Source: Celeribacter persicus (GTDB taxonomy: Bacteria > Pseudomonadota > Alphaproteobacteria > Rhodobacterales > Rhodobacteraceae). Taken from it: 64,000 nt of DNA. The notes beneath the pieces were generated by a model, which saw only the letters and a program-made list of their open reading frames with translations, was not told the origin of the DNA and ran no database searches. The stretch covers positions 1 to 64,000 of the forward strand of contig NZ_QAOH01000008.1 of assembly GCF_003050785.1 (NCBI RefSeq), in the 5' to 3' direction. Positions 36,823-45,659 of the stretch are shown one piece after another. How positions within the stretch are numbered: the stretch's first letter is position 1; each line of letters begins with the position of its first letter. The position numbers and the translations under genes were made by a program.

Positions 36823-37608
36823 TCAGGCATTGAGTTCGTAAAGCTCGCCTGTTTTTTTATGCTGAATTAGTGGCCGTGGAATACGCTGCGCAAAATTTGG
36901 AACGAGCAGCCTTTGTCTAGATGAACCAAAGCCGATTCCAGCAACACAATTCACTAGTTTTGCACCAGCTATCTTGTTTGTTCCGAAGTTGGTTGAAGTT
37001 GGAGAAAACCGAAATATTTGCGCCCTAATTTCCAATTCTGTATTTAGTTCGGCCACAGGGTTTCGAAAGTCGATTTCTAAAAACTTTTTACCCTTCTTCT
37101 TCCGAAAGGTTGCGAGATTGTGATGAAAGTCGATGTCCCAAAAGTTGTTAGGGTTAGCAGCAATTTGGTTGTTAGTAATTCGAAGTTCTGGCCAAAATTT
37201 GTTGTCAGGAAAATAAAGGCTTAGTGAACGTTCACCTTCAATAATGTCGTAGGTAATTAAAGGGAGATCATAATAGGTGAATATTTTCGGAGTATTGATG
37301 TAAGTATTTCCGCCGACGATAAAACTTGGTTCAGTTTCAGCGGAGATTAGTGTCCCACGAATCTGACCAGTTTTTATGTTGTGAGGAGTGAATTTCAGGT
37401 CATATTGCTTTTGTCGCGTTAGCTTTGCGACTTCCGTATGATGGGAAGGACATAGAGCAATCATATGTTCGGGATCATTATGTTGCTTTTCTGACCAAGG
37501 TATAATGTGATGGTATTCGACAAAGGGTGCTCCGCAAACGCAGCAGCCGAAACCAGCTTCTTGACGGAGTTGGCGTCTAACTCCCGCAGGAATATATCTC
37601 TCCATCAT
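36823..37608 (-). CDS. HNH endonuclease-domain protein, AT-rich
   Basis: The 261-residue protein has an N-terminal HNH nuclease domain: a CCVCG zinc pair, VEYHHIIPWSEKQHNDPEHM with the catalytic histidines, and IALCPSHHTEVAKL with the second zinc Cys. Residues from about 75 to the end have no motif I know. The gene is strikingly AT-rich against its neighbours and sits between hairpins, so it was probably acquired. It could be a defence or mobile-element nuclease; the target is unknown. Confidence 0.85.
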   Translation of the reverse strand: MMERYIPAGVRRQLRQEAGFGCCVCGAPFVEYHHIIPWSEKQHNDPEHMIALCPSHHTEVAKLTRQKQYDLKFTPHNIKTGQIRGTLISAETEPSFIVGGNTYINTPKIFTYYDLPLITYDIIEGERSLSLYFPDNKFWPELRITNNQIAANPNNFWDIDFHHNLATFRKKKGKKFLEIDFRNPVAELNTELEIRAQIFRFSPTSTNFGTNKIAGAKLVNCVAGIGFGSSRQRLLVPNFAQRIPRPLIQHKKTGELYELNA

Positions 37609-37613
37609 TCCCC

Positions 37614-37638
37614 TTCTCGAAAGTAAGACTTTCGAGAA
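37614..37638. repeat. Perfect hairpin between parE and the HNH gene
   Basis: TTCTCGAAAGT and ACTTTCGAGAA are exact inverted copies around an AAG loop. It lies in the 36-base gap between the parE stop and the HNH start. It may end parE transcription or be one edge of the inserted HNH segment. Confidence 0.75.
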
Positions 37639-37644
37639 TCCTAA

Positions 37645-39600
37645 TTACACATCCAATTCCTCAACAAACCGTGCATTTTCCTGAATGTACTGGAACCGCA
37701 ACTCCGGTTTTTTCCCCATCAGACGCTCCACCAGATCGGCGGTTTCGCCCGGTTCGTCTTCGTCAATCGTCACCCGGATCAGTTTACGCGTGGCCGGGTC
37801 CATCGTGGTTTCTTTCAAATCCTTGGCGTCCATTTCACCGAGGCCTTTGAAGCGGGAAACGTCAATTTTGCCTTTGCCGCCAAGGCCTTTCTCAAGCCAC
37901 ATGTCCCGTTCCGCCTCGTCGAGGCAGTAGACGCGTTTGGCCCCCTGAGTCAGGCGGTAGAGCGGCGGGCAGGCGAGAAAGAGGTGGCCCTGGTCGATGA
38001 GCGGGCGCATCTGGGTGTAGAAGAAGGTCATCAAAAGCGAGGCGATATGGGCGCCGTCGACATCGGCGTCGGTCATGATGATGACGCGCTCGTAACGCAG
38101 ATCGTCGACGTTGAACCGCGTGCCCATGCCGACACCGAGCGCCTCGCAAAGGTCGGAGATTTCCTGATTGGACGTGAGCTTGTTCGAGGCGGCGCCCAGC
38201 ACGTTCAAAATCTTGCCCTTCAAAGGCAACAAAGCCTGCGTTTCGCGTTTGCGCGCGCCCTTGGCGGAGCCGCCGGCGCTGTCGCCCTCGACGATAAACA
38301 GCTCGGTGTTGGAGCGATCTTTCGAGGTGCAGTCGGTGAGCTTGCCCGGTAGGCGCAGTTTCTTGGTCGCGGATTTGCGCTGGGTTTCTTTTTCCTGACG
38401 GCGGCGCATGCGTTCTTCGGCGCGCAGCACGAGGAAATCGAGGATCGCACCGGCGGATTTGGTGTCGGCGGCGAGCCAGTTGTCGAAATGGTCGCGGACG
38501 GAGTTTTCGACGAGGCGGGCGGCCTCGGTGGTGGCGAGGCGGTCTTTGGTCTGGCCGACGAATTCCGGGTCCGCAATGAAACAGGACACCAAAGCACAGC
38601 CGCCGGTGAGCAGATCGTCGCGGGTGATGTCCTTGGCTTTCTTGTTGCCGACAAGTTCACCATAGGCGCGCACGCCCTTGAGGACGGCGGCCCAGAAGCC
38701 CGCCTCATGCGTGCCGCCTTCGGGGGTGGGGACGGTGTTACAATAGGACTGGATGAACCCGTCGCGCGACGGCGTCCAGTTGATCGCCCACTCGACCTTG
38801 CCGGGCACACCGAAGCGGGGCTGGAACTCGACCACACCGGCGAAGGGGCGGTCGGAATAGGTGGTCACCGCGCCGAGCGTCTCGGACAGGTAATCCGCCA
38901 GTCCTCCGGGGAAATGGAACGTGGCCTCGGTCGGCGTCTCGCCATCGTCGATCTCGCTCTTCCAGCGGATTTCAACGCCGGAGAAGAGGTAGGCCTTGGA
39001 GCGCGCCAGCGTGAAAAGGCGCTTGGGTTTGAAGCGGTGATGACCGAAAATCTGCTCGTCGGCGTGGAATTTCACCGAGGTGCCGCGCCGGTTCGGGGCG
39101 GCGCCGATTTTCTCGACCGGCCCCTGCGGGATGCCGCGGGAGAAGCGTTGTTCGAACAGTTCCTTGTTCTTGGCGACCTGCACCACCATGAGATCGGAGA
39201 GGGCGTTCACCACAGAGGAGCCAACGCCGTGCAGACCGCCGGAGGTCTGATAGGCTTTGCCGGAGAATTTACCACCGGCGTGGAGCGTACAGAGGATGAC
39301 TTCGAGCGCGGATTTGCCGGGGAATTTCGGGTGCGGATCAACGGGAATGCCTCGACCGTTGTCCACGATGGTGACGGAGTGATCGGCGTGCAGCGTGATC
39401 TCGATGCGATTGGCGTGACCGGCGACGGCCTCGTCCATGGAGTTGTCGAGAATTTCGGCCACGAGGTGATGCAACGCGCGTTCGTCCGTGCCGCCGATAT
39501 ACATGCCCGGGCGTTTGCGGACGGGTTCCAGACCTTCGAGCACCTCGATGGAAGAGGCGTCATAGGCGGGTTCGGAACCTGTGAGTAGATCGTCGGACAT
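37645..39600 (-). CDS. parE: DNA topoisomerase IV subunit B
   Basis: The 651-residue ATPase subunit works with ParC to decatenate daughter chromosomes. The GHKL ATPase has LVAEILDNSMDEAVAGHA and VDNGRGIPVD, then SGGLHGVGSSVVNALSD. The TOPRIM domain has VEGDSAGGSAKGARKRETQA and DADVDGAHIASLL. Topo IV identity rather than GyrB is inferred from the length, without the long GyrB C-terminal insertion. The ATG at 39600 was preferred over a TTG at 39639. Confidence 0.92.
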   Translation of the reverse strand: MSDDLLTGSEPAYDASSIEVLEGLEPVRKRPGMYIGGTDERALHHLVAEILDNSMDEAVAGHANRIEITLHADHSVTIVDNGRGIPVDPHPKFPGKSALEVILCTLHAGGKFSGKAYQTSGGLHGVGSSVVNALSDLMVVQVAKNKELFEQRFSRGIPQGPVEKIGAAPNRRGTSVKFHADEQIFGHHRFKPKRLFTLARSKAYLFSGVEIRWKSEIDDGETPTEATFHFPGGLADYLSETLGAVTTYSDRPFAGVVEFQPRFGVPGKVEWAINWTPSRDGFIQSYCNTVPTPEGGTHEAGFWAAVLKGVRAYGELVGNKKAKDITRDDLLTGGCALVSCFIADPEFVGQTKDRLATTEAARLVENSVRDHFDNWLAADTKSAGAILDFLVLRAEERMRRRQEKETQRKSATKKLRLPGKLTDCTSKDRSNTELFIVEGDSAGGSAKGARKRETQALLPLKGKILNVLGAASNKLTSNQEISDLCEALGVGMGTRFNVDDLRYERVIIMTDADVDGAHIASLLMTFFYTQMRPLIDQGHLFLACPPLYRLTQGAKRVYCLDEAERDMWLEKGLGGKGKIDVSRFKGLGEMDAKDLKETTMDPATRKLIRVTIDEDEPGETADLVERLMGKKPELRFQYIQENARFVEELDV

Positions 39601-39785
39601 GGGGCTTTGCTCGATTCTTATGTTTGCCGGGTTGGTCAAGGATTAGACCATCGGGCGGCAAAAGGCGCAAGCGGTTGAGGGGATAAGGCTGAAAACCTTG
39701 CCTCAGATCAAGGAAAGGGGAAGGGTTTTCGTGTAACAGGGATGTGACAAGCGCACAGTTTGCCAAACAATGGAGATATGCCCAT

Positions 39786-40820
39786 ATGACGACGTCCAAC
39801 ACGCCCGCCACCGAAACCTCTGTGTCCGTTGAAACCGTCAATGGCACATCCGCCGCGCCGCAATCCTCCGTGGCAACCGACGTACAGGCCGAAGCACAGG
39901 CCGGGGCGCAGGATACAGCCGTTGTGCAGGGCGGGCCGAAGCATTTCCCGACAGTGACCCCGGACAAGATCCGCGCAGCGTTTGAGAGCGGCAAATATCC
40001 ATACCGCAAAAAGATGACCCGCACGGAATACGAGCGCACCAAGGTGGCGCTTCAGGCGGAGCTTCTAAAGGCGCAGCTCTGGGCCCAGCAGACCGGGGAC
40101 AAATATGTGCTTCTGTTCGAAGGGCGCGATGCGGCGGGCAAGGGTGGCACGATCAAGCGCTTCATGGAGCATATGAACCCGCGGCATGCCCGTGTCGTGG
40201 CGCTGAACAAGCCGACGGAGACCGAGAAGGGCCAGTGGTTCTTTCAGCGCTACATCGAACATTTGCCGACCTCGGGCGAGTTCGTGCTCTATGACCGCTC
40301 GTGGTACAACCGCGCAGGCGTGGAGCGGGTGATGGGGTTCTGTACGCCGAACGAATATCTCGAATTCATGCGTCAGACGCCGGAGTTCGAGCGGATGCTG
40401 AGCCGCTCGGGGATCAAGCTCTACAAATACTGGTTCTCGGTGACGCAGGCCGAACAGCAACGCCGGTTCAAGGCACGGGAAACCGACCCGCTGAAACAGT
40501 GGAAGCTGTCGCCGATCGACAAGGCCTCGCTGGACAAATGGGACGATTATACCGAGGCGAAGGAGGCGATGTTCTTTTACACGGACACGGCGGATGCGCC
40601 CTGGATCATCGTGAAATCGAACGACAAGAAACGCGCTCGGATCGAATGCATGAAGCATTTCCTGATGACGATCGACTATCCGGACAAGGACGAGGCGCTG
40701 ATCGGCGAACCCGATCCGCTGATCGTCGGTCACGCGGGCCATGTGGTGCACAAAAGCGAGCACATCCTAGGTACGGCGCTGCATCCGGATGCACGGCGGG
40801 GCCGGAACGGTAAGGCGTAA
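39786..40820 (+). CDS. ppk2: Polyphosphate kinase 2
   Basis: The 344-residue protein makes polyphosphate from NTP or, more readily in this family, phosphorylates NDP with polyphosphate. The core has FEGRDAAGKGGTIKRFMEH (Walker A), RWFFQRY-like GQWFFQRYIEHLP, the lid YDRSWYNRAGVERVMGF, and SVTQAEQQRRFKARETDPLK. Class I is the likely assignment from length and order. The first ~55 residues (TSNTPATETSVSVETVNG) are a low-complexity extension. ATG at 39786 follows GGAG. Confidence 0.93.
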   Translation: MTTSNTPATETSVSVETVNGTSAAPQSSVATDVQAEAQAGAQDTAVVQGGPKHFPTVTPDKIRAAFESGKYPYRKKMTRTEYERTKVALQAELLKAQLWAQQTGDKYVLLFEGRDAAGKGGTIKRFMEHMNPRHARVVALNKPTETEKGQWFFQRYIEHLPTSGEFVLYDRSWYNRAGVERVMGFCTPNEYLEFMRQTPEFERMLSRSGIKLYKYWFSVTQAEQQRRFKARETDPLKQWKLSPIDKASLDKWDDYTEAKEAMFFYTDTADAPWIIVKSNDKKRARIECMKHFLMTIDYPDKDEALIGEPDPLIVGHAGHVVHKSEHILGTALHPDARRGRNGKA

Positions 40821-40859
40821 GGTCAGTCATATTTATATTTGGATGCGGCCAACTGTAGG

Positions 40860-40890
40860 AAAGCCCCGTCTCGGTCGAGGCGGGGCTTTT
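40860..40890 (+). terminator. Terminator after ppk2
   Basis: AAAGCCCCG pairs with CGGGGCTTTT across a 12-base loop, followed by further T residues. Confidence 0.85.
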
Positions 40891-40944
40891 GTCGTGTTCA
40901 TTCGTATCGTGAAAGCATTTCGCGAAAGGTTTGAGTGGAGGCTT

Positions 40945-41655
40945 TTAACGATCGTTTTTGCGGGAGGCTTGAGCAATCGCGGCTTTCCAGAACCCCGGGT
41001 CTTCGTAGTCGGTCGGATCGGGAATGCCTGCGAGGTGAAAGGCTTCTCGGCGCTCGACACAGGTGCCGCAGCGGCCACAGTGACGCGTGCCGCCTTTGTA
41101 GCAGGACCATGTGTCGGCAAAGGGTGTGTCCACGGCGGTCCCGGCTGTCACGATATCGGCTTTGGTTTTATGAACGAAGGGCGTGGAGAGGCGGATGTCG
41201 GCATAGCCGTCCAGAGCTGCGCGTTGCATGGTCTCAAAGCTTTCCGTGAAGGCCGGGCGACAATCGGGATAAATGAAATGATCGCCGCCATGAACTGCCG
41301 TGGCGACGGCTTCGTCACCCTGCGCCGCAGCGACCCCGAAAGCGATGGTCAGCATGATGGCGTTGCGATTGGGGACGACCGTGATCTTCATCGTCTCTTC
41401 GGCGTAATGTCCGTCCGGCACATCAATATCATCGGTAAGCGCGGAACCGGTGAGCGCAGCACCTATGGGGCGCATGTCGATGATCTGATGCGACACATTG
41501 AGGCGCTGGGCGGCGCGTGCGGCATAGTCCAGTTCCTTGGCGTGACGCTGGCCGTAGTCAAAGGAGACAAGACGAGAAAGATCGCCCTTTGCAGCAAGCA
41601 CATGGGCGAGGGAAACGGAGTCCAATCCGCCGGAGCAGATGACGAGGGTTTTCAT
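40945..41655 (-). CDS. queC: 7-cyano-7-deazaguanine synthase
   Basis: The 236-residue enzyme turns 7-carboxy-7-deazaguanine into preQ0 with ATP and ammonia, a step in queuosine biosynthesis. The PP-loop SGGLDS is at residues 8-13, and FDYGQRHAKEL and NRNAIML follow. The zinc site is formed by the four cysteines of CYKGGTRHCGRCGTC near 187-201. No other queuosine gene is adjacent. A preQ1-I riboswitch overlaps its ribosome binding site, so expression should fall when preQ1 is plentiful. Confidence 0.95.
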   Translation of the reverse strand: MKTLVICSGGLDSVSLAHVLAAKGDLSRLVSFDYGQRHAKELDYAARAAQRLNVSHQIIDMRPIGAALTGSALTDDIDVPDGHYAEETMKITVVPNRNAIMLTIAFGVAAAQGDEAVATAVHGGDHFIYPDCRPAFTESFETMQRAALDGYADIRLSTPFVHKTKADIVTAGTAVDTPFADTWSCYKGGTRHCGRCGTCVERREAFHLAGIPDPTDYEDPGFWKAAIAQASRKNDR

Positions 41656-41663
41656 GGTGCGGG

Positions 41664-41697
41664 TCCTTGTTTTGTAACCGGGTAGGCTGCGACCGGT
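41664..41697 (-). ncRNA. preQ1-I riboswitch controlling queC
   Basis: On the minus strand the sequence is ACCGG-TCGCAGCCTAC-CCGGT followed by TACAAAACAAGGA. A five-base P1 stem, a C-rich loop starting UCGCA, and an A-rich tail running into the ribosome binding site AAGGA are the full minimal preQ1-I aptamer. It closely resembles the Thermoanaerobacter tengcongensis aptamer as I remember it. AAGGA lies eight bases before the queC ATG, so ligand binding should hide it and block translation. Confidence 0.88.
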
Positions 41698-41738
41698 GGA
41701 GCTTATGTGCGGGTCCAGAGGACGAGATGCAAGCGGGA

Positions 41739-42683
41739 TCACCCGTTTGCGGCGGCGAATTTGCTCATCAGGTATGGTCCGGAGGTTACGCTGCCCGAAG
41801 CTGGACCTGAGAGCGGTTTGATTTCGGCATGCCAGTTCGGTTGATGGAAATAGGCAATCGACATCCGGGTTTTGGTGGCCCAGTCGGGCGGCGTGACGAC
41901 CCGGTGCAGCGTCGAGGTCCAGCGCCCATTGGTCCAGAGCGCCATCAGATCGCCGATGTTGATCACGAAAGCGCCGTCCACCGGCGGAATGCCGCGCCAA
42001 GTGCCCTCGGGCGTGAGGATTTCGAGACCGCGCGAGCCGGGTTCGGGCAGGAGGATGGTGAGGGAACCGTAATCCGTATGCGCTCCGGCGCGGAGCTGGT
42101 TCTCTTTGGGTGCCTTGTCCTGTGCCGGGTAGTTCAGCGCGCGCATCCCTGAGATCGGCGTCGAAATAAAGGGTGCGAAATGATCGGCGGGCAGGTCGAG
42201 CGCCACCGCGAAAACCTCCATGATCCGGGCGGCGAGGGTTTCCATCTCGGCATAATAGGTGCGCCATGCGTCCTTGAAACCGGGAAGTGCGGGGAAGGGC
42301 GTTGGTGCATAGCAGAAGGCCAGCGCATCCGGGTCGGTCTCTCCCGGCGGAATGGCGGCAGGGCCACCGTTGAAGCTTTCCTTGAGATCGGGCGGCGTGT
42401 CCTCTCCGCGGGATTTCGCCAGAGCCTCGGTGCCGGGGCCGAGATAGCCGTAGGGGCCACCGGGGGTGGGGGCGACCTTGTGTTTGTCCTCGGGCGATTG
42501 TGCGAAAAAGGTGCGGGCGTGCGACCAGAGGTTTTCGATCACCTCGTCGGGCACGCCATGGCCCGTGACGGCAAGAAAGCCGGTTTCGCGACAGATGCGA
42601 TCCACTTCGGCTCCGATGGCGGCGCGGCCCTCCGGATCGGCGGCAGCGAAGGCAGCGAGGTCGAGCAAGGGGAAATCGGTCAT
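41739..42683 (-). CDS. Isopenicillin-N-synthase-like 2-oxoglutarate/Fe(II) oxygenase
   Basis: The 314-residue protein has the DIOX N-terminal part (GFLAVTGHGVPDEVIENLW) and a double-stranded beta-helix core with the iron triad: AHTDYGSLTILL (His, Asp) and TSTLHRVV (His). The RMSIAYF arginine binds the 2-oxoglutarate carboxylate in this family. Many bacterial members have unknown substrates. The longer in-frame start at 42818 adds a cysteine-rich stretch that is not family-like, so I chose the ATG at 42683. Confidence 0.9.
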   Translation of the reverse strand: MTDFPLLDLAAFAAADPEGRAAIGAEVDRICRETGFLAVTGHGVPDEVIENLWSHARTFFAQSPEDKHKVAPTPGGPYGYLGPGTEALAKSRGEDTPPDLKESFNGGPAAIPPGETDPDALAFCYAPTPFPALPGFKDAWRTYYAEMETLAARIMEVFAVALDLPADHFAPFISTPISGMRALNYPAQDKAPKENQLRAGAHTDYGSLTILLPEPGSRGLEILTPEGTWRGIPPVDGAFVINIGDLMALWTNGRWTSTLHRVVTPPDWATKTRMSIAYFHQPNWHAEIKPLSGPASGSVTSGPYLMSKFAAANG

Positions 42684-42853
42684 GGTGTGGGCTTTCTGTT
42701 GTGTTACCTCGATAGAAAAGCTGCCGGTAGAGACTGTCAATTTGTTGCATGCCGCGCAGCCTGCACAGGGCGGTTGCGCTGCGGGACAGGCCCCATAATT
42801 GAGCAGGTCTGGTCCCATGACAGAGCATTGCGGAGTGTGGATGAGTGCGGCGC

Positions 42854-43318
42854 ATGAATGGACAGACGAACCTTATCCTGCGCGCAGCCACATCCGGGGA
42901 TGTGTCAGACATCACAAAGCTGGTGACGGAGGCCTTCGCGCAATACACGCCGCTGATCGGTAAACCGCCGGCCCCTGCGCTCTACGACTATGCGGAGATC
43001 GTCGCGCGGGGACGCGTGACGCTGGCGCTTGCCGGTCAGGCGATGCTGGGCGTGATCTACATCTATCCGGAAGAGGAAGGGGCGATGATGCTCGACGTGC
43101 TCGCGGTGTCGGAAGCGGCTCGGGGGCGGGGGATTGCGACAGGGTTGATCCGGGCCGCCGAGGATCAGGCCCGCGCGGAGGGAGCGCGGCTCATGCGGGT
43201 CTATACCAATGTGGCGATGACGGGGCCGCAGGCGCTCTATCCGAAGCTTGGCTACCGTGAGACCCATCGCGGAGAGAGCGACGGCTATAGTCGCATTCAT
43301 TACGAGAAGGCGCTTTGA
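42854..43318 (+). CDS. GNAT-family N-acetyltransferase
   Basis: The 154-residue protein has a GNAT core: RAATSGDVSDITKLVTEAF at the start, MLDVLAVSEAARGRGIATGL with the acetyl-CoA loop, and ALYPKLGYRETHRG near the end. The substrate cannot be told. A GTG three codons upstream (42845) is another possible start. Confidence 0.85.
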   Translation: MNGQTNLILRAATSGDVSDITKLVTEAFAQYTPLIGKPPAPALYDYAEIVARGRVTLALAGQAMLGVIYIYPEEEGAMMLDVLAVSEAARGRGIATGLIRAAEDQARAEGARLMRVYTNVAMTGPQALYPKLGYRETHRGESDGYSRIHYEKAL

Positions 43319-43324
43319 GCGGTG

Positions 43325-43744
43325 TCAGTCGTCTTCCTCGCCAAACCCATGCATGCGCTTGGCCCATTGAAAGGCCACGATCATCCCCTTGAACCGCGGT
43401 AAAAGATAGAGCGAAAGGGCGACCGTGCCGGTGGCGAAAATCGCGACAAGCACGAGAGGGTCGGGGCGGAAGGCCACGAACACCCAGCCGAGCAGGGGCG
43501 CCATCAAATGGCCGACGATCAGGATGGTGAGATAGGCCGGCCCGTCATCGGCGCGGTGATGCGACAGGTCTTCACCACAGACCGGGCATTCGTTGCGCAC
43601 GGTCAGATAGCCTTTCATCATCGGCCCGCCACCACAACAGGGACAGCGGCGTTTCCAGCCACGCAGCAGCGCCGGGCGCAACTCGCGCTCGCCATCGGCG
43701 GATTGGATCGGGTCGGTCGAATAGCCCTGAGGGATATCGGTCAT
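43325..43744 (-). CDS. DUF983 family membrane protein
   Basis: The 139-residue protein has two CXXC-type pairs (CPCCGGGPMMKGYL and CPVCGEDLSHHRADDGPAY), which should bind zinc, followed by two membrane segments (LTILIVGHLMAPLLGWVFVA and PLVLVAIFATGTVALSLYLL). This layout defines DUF983. The function is unknown; members often lie near cytochrome oxidase genes, which is not the case here. Confidence 0.88.
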   Translation of the reverse strand: MTDIPQGYSTDPIQSADGERELRPALLRGWKRRCPCCGGGPMMKGYLTVRNECPVCGEDLSHHRADDGPAYLTILIVGHLMAPLLGWVFVAFRPDPLVLVAIFATGTVALSLYLLPRFKGMIVAFQWAKRMHGFGEEDD

Positions 43745-44041
43745 AGTATGTGCGCCTTCATGTGCGGTTCGGGCGAAAGTCTAAGGGAAAGCAACATCCA
43801 TCGTGCCGCGCAGATTGTCCTTGCGGCGCGATGTCGCGCGGGGATTTCCGCCACGCTCTCCTCCGCAGGCCAGCTTGGCATGTTTTTTTTATCGAGGCTA
43901 CCGTTCACGGCGCTGTGATGCGGGATTTCGCCGGAGGGGCGACGGAAACACCGGGAAGGTGCGTTTGTATCTCTGAAAGCGCGGCTTGATGGGGAGTTCA
44001 AAAGGGCCGCGTGAGGGTAGCTTTGAATGAGGATGAAAGAC
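43745..44041. other. Intergenic region before the EF-hand gene
   Basis: No gene is visible. The region lies between divergent genes and must carry both promoters. A run of eight T (about 43880) occurs, but no clean stem precedes it. An ECF-like GGAAAC occurs near 43950, with spacing that fits poorly. Confidence 0.45.
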
Positions 44042-44980
44042 ATGAAACGTAAAAGCATTGTTTCCGCCGTCGCACTGATCGCCGTTCTGGGCGGTTCCTC
44101 CGTGGCACTGGCCGCGGGCATGGGGCAGCAGGATCGGATGATGCGCATGGGTGGCGCTCATGGCCAGATGGGTCAGATGGGCCAGATGAACGGTCAGCGG
44201 GGCTTTGGTCCCTTCGGCCCGGATTTCGATTTCGCGACGGTCGATGCCGATGAAGACGGCAAGATCACCCAAGAGGAAATCGACGCCTTCCGCGCAGCGC
44301 AATTCGCCAAGGTCGACACCAATGGTGATGGCACCGTGGACGCGGACGAGCTTTATGCCCGTCAGGAGGCCCAGCGGGTCGAACGGATGAAAGCCCGTGC
44401 CGCGGCAATGATCGAAGCGCGCGACACCGACGATGACGGTCTGTTGAGTGCCAAGGAAATGCAGGGTCCGGGTAAGGGAACTGTGTTCGACAGGCTCGAT
44501 CGCGACAATGACGGCGCTCTGAGCGAAGAGGAACTCTCCGCGATGACCCGTGGGATGCAGGGCCGCCAAGGTGGTCAGATGCAGGGTAAACAGGGCCGCA
44601 TGGGTGGACAAATGGGCGCTCAGATGGGTGGCCAGATGCAGGAAGGCCGCATGGGCATGATGGGCCATCCGGGCATGGGCTACGGCCCAATGAATGGCCA
44701 GGGCTACGGTCCGATGTACGGCCAAGGCTACGGTGCGATGCAAGGCCAACCGGGCATGGGCTATGGCCCGATGAACGGGCAGGGTTATGGCGCTATGCAA
44801 GGGCAGCCGGGCATGGGCTATGGCCCGATGAACGGGCAGGGCTACGGTGCGATGCAAGGTCAGCCAGGTATGGGCTATGGTCCGATGAACGGGCAGGGTT
44901 ATGGGCCGATGTATGGCCAGCAGGCGCCGATGATGCAGCAAGCCCCGGCGCAGGACGCGCCTGAGGCGGAAGGCAACTGA
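44042..44980 (+). CDS. Exported EF-hand protein with Gly/Met/Gln/Tyr-rich repeat tail
   Basis: The 312-residue protein starts MKRKSIVSAVALIAVLGGSS and is cleaved after about VALAAG. Four EF-hand loops follow: DADEDGKITQEE, DTNGDGTVDADE, DTDDDGLLSAKE and DRDNDGALSEEE, so calcium binding in the periplasm is likely. The C-terminal third is met/gly/gln-rich and ends in repeats of GMGYGPMNGQGYGAMQGQP. It lies just upstream of an ECF sigma factor and a CpxP-like metal-sensor gene. The frame is open to an ATG at 44027. Confidence 0.88.
   Translation: MKRKSIVSAVALIAVLGGSSVALAAGMGQQDRMMRMGGAHGQMGQMGQMNGQRGFGPFGPDFDFATVDADEDGKITQEEIDAFRAAQFAKVDTNGDGTVDADELYARQEAQRVERMKARAAAMIEARDTDDDGLLSAKEMQGPGKGTVFDRLDRDNDGALSEEELSAMTRGMQGRQGGQMQGKQGRMGGQMGAQMGGQMQEGRMGMMGHPGMGYGPMNGQGYGPMYGQGYGAMQGQPGMGYGPMNGQGYGAMQGQPGMGYGPMNGQGYGAMQGQPGMGYGPMNGQGYGPMYGQQAPMMQQAPAQDAPEAEGN
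44672..44923 (+). repeat. 57-base tandem repeats in the EF-hand gene
   Basis: About four in-frame copies of a 19-residue unit, GMGYGPMNGQGYGAMQGQP, are present. The first copy is extended by eight residues (GPMYGQGY-type), giving 81 bases, and the next begin at 44753, 44810 and 44867. The units differ mainly at third codon positions, so the protein sequence is kept under selection. The copy number may vary between strains. Confidence 0.88.
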
Positions 44981-45029
44981 GGCCGATGAGACAGGATCGG
45001 GGGCGTCCGCGCCCCCGGTCAAGGACGTG

Positions 45030-45659
45030 ATGGACCTGCCCCTACGTTTGCGCTACGCAGAACCGGTGATGACCATGCCCTTCGACGCCCTCAATGATGT
45101 TTCCGACGAAGCCCTGCTCGTTGCCTTCGGCAATGGCGACAGGGCTGCGGCCCGGGCCTTGACGCTGCGGTTGACGCCGCGGGTTGTGGGTTATGCCGCA
45201 CGGCTTCTGAAAGATCGCGAAGAGGCCGAAGATGTGGCGCAGGACGCCATGCTGCGGCTCTGGAAGATCGCGCCTGAGTGGCGCCAGGGCGAGGCGCAAG
45301 TGACGACATGGCTCTACCGTGTGGTCACCAACCTGTGCACCGACCGGCTGCGGAAGCGACGTGGCAAGGGGCTCGACGAGATCGCCGAGCCGGAAGACGG
45401 GCGGCCCTCGCAGGACGCGGTGCTGATGCAGCGTCAGAGGGTCGATGCCTTGCAGATGGCGCTCGACAGCTTGCCGGAGCGGCAGCGTGAGGCGGTGGTA
45501 TTGAGACATATCGAAGGTCTGGGCAATCCGGAGATTGCCGAGGTTCTGGAGATCAGCGTCGAGGCGGTCGAAAGTCTGACCGCCCGGGGCAAGAGAGCGC
45601 TGGCGGCGGCCTTGGCCTCGCAACGCGAGATATTGGGGTTCGAAAATGACGGATCGTGA
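45030..45659 (+). CDS. ECF-type RNA polymerase sigma factor
   Basis: The protein of about 209 residues has sigma region 2 (ARLLKDREEAEDVAQDAMLR and WRQGEAQVTTWLYRVVTNLC) and region 4 (LDSLPERQREAVVLRHIEGL with NPEIAEVLEISVEAVESLTA). The start is uncertain: AAGGA supports ATG at 45030, and ATG at 45069 fits family length. Its 3' end overlaps the next gene by 14 bases, the usual place for a cognate anti-sigma. The regulon probably includes this local envelope/metal module. Confidence 0.9.
   Translation: MDLPLRLRYAEPVMTMPFDALNDVSDEALLVAFGNGDRAAARALTLRLTPRVVGYAARLLKDREEAEDVAQDAMLRLWKIAPEWRQGEAQVTTWLYRVVTNLCTDRLRKRRGKGLDEIAEPEDGRPSQDAVLMQRQRVDALQMALDSLPERQREAVVLRHIEGLGNPEIAEVLEISVEAVESLTARGKRALAAALASQREILGFENDGS

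Noticed and set aside
43945-43985. Possible ECF-type promoter (GGAAAC ... CGTTTG) before the EF-hand gene
   Set aside because: The spacing of about 12-13 bases is too short for the usual ECF promoter layout, so the match is likely chance.
44672-44923. Possible CRISPR-like array
   Set aside because: The repeats are contiguous, in frame with the EF-hand protein and without spacers, so they are coding tandem repeats.
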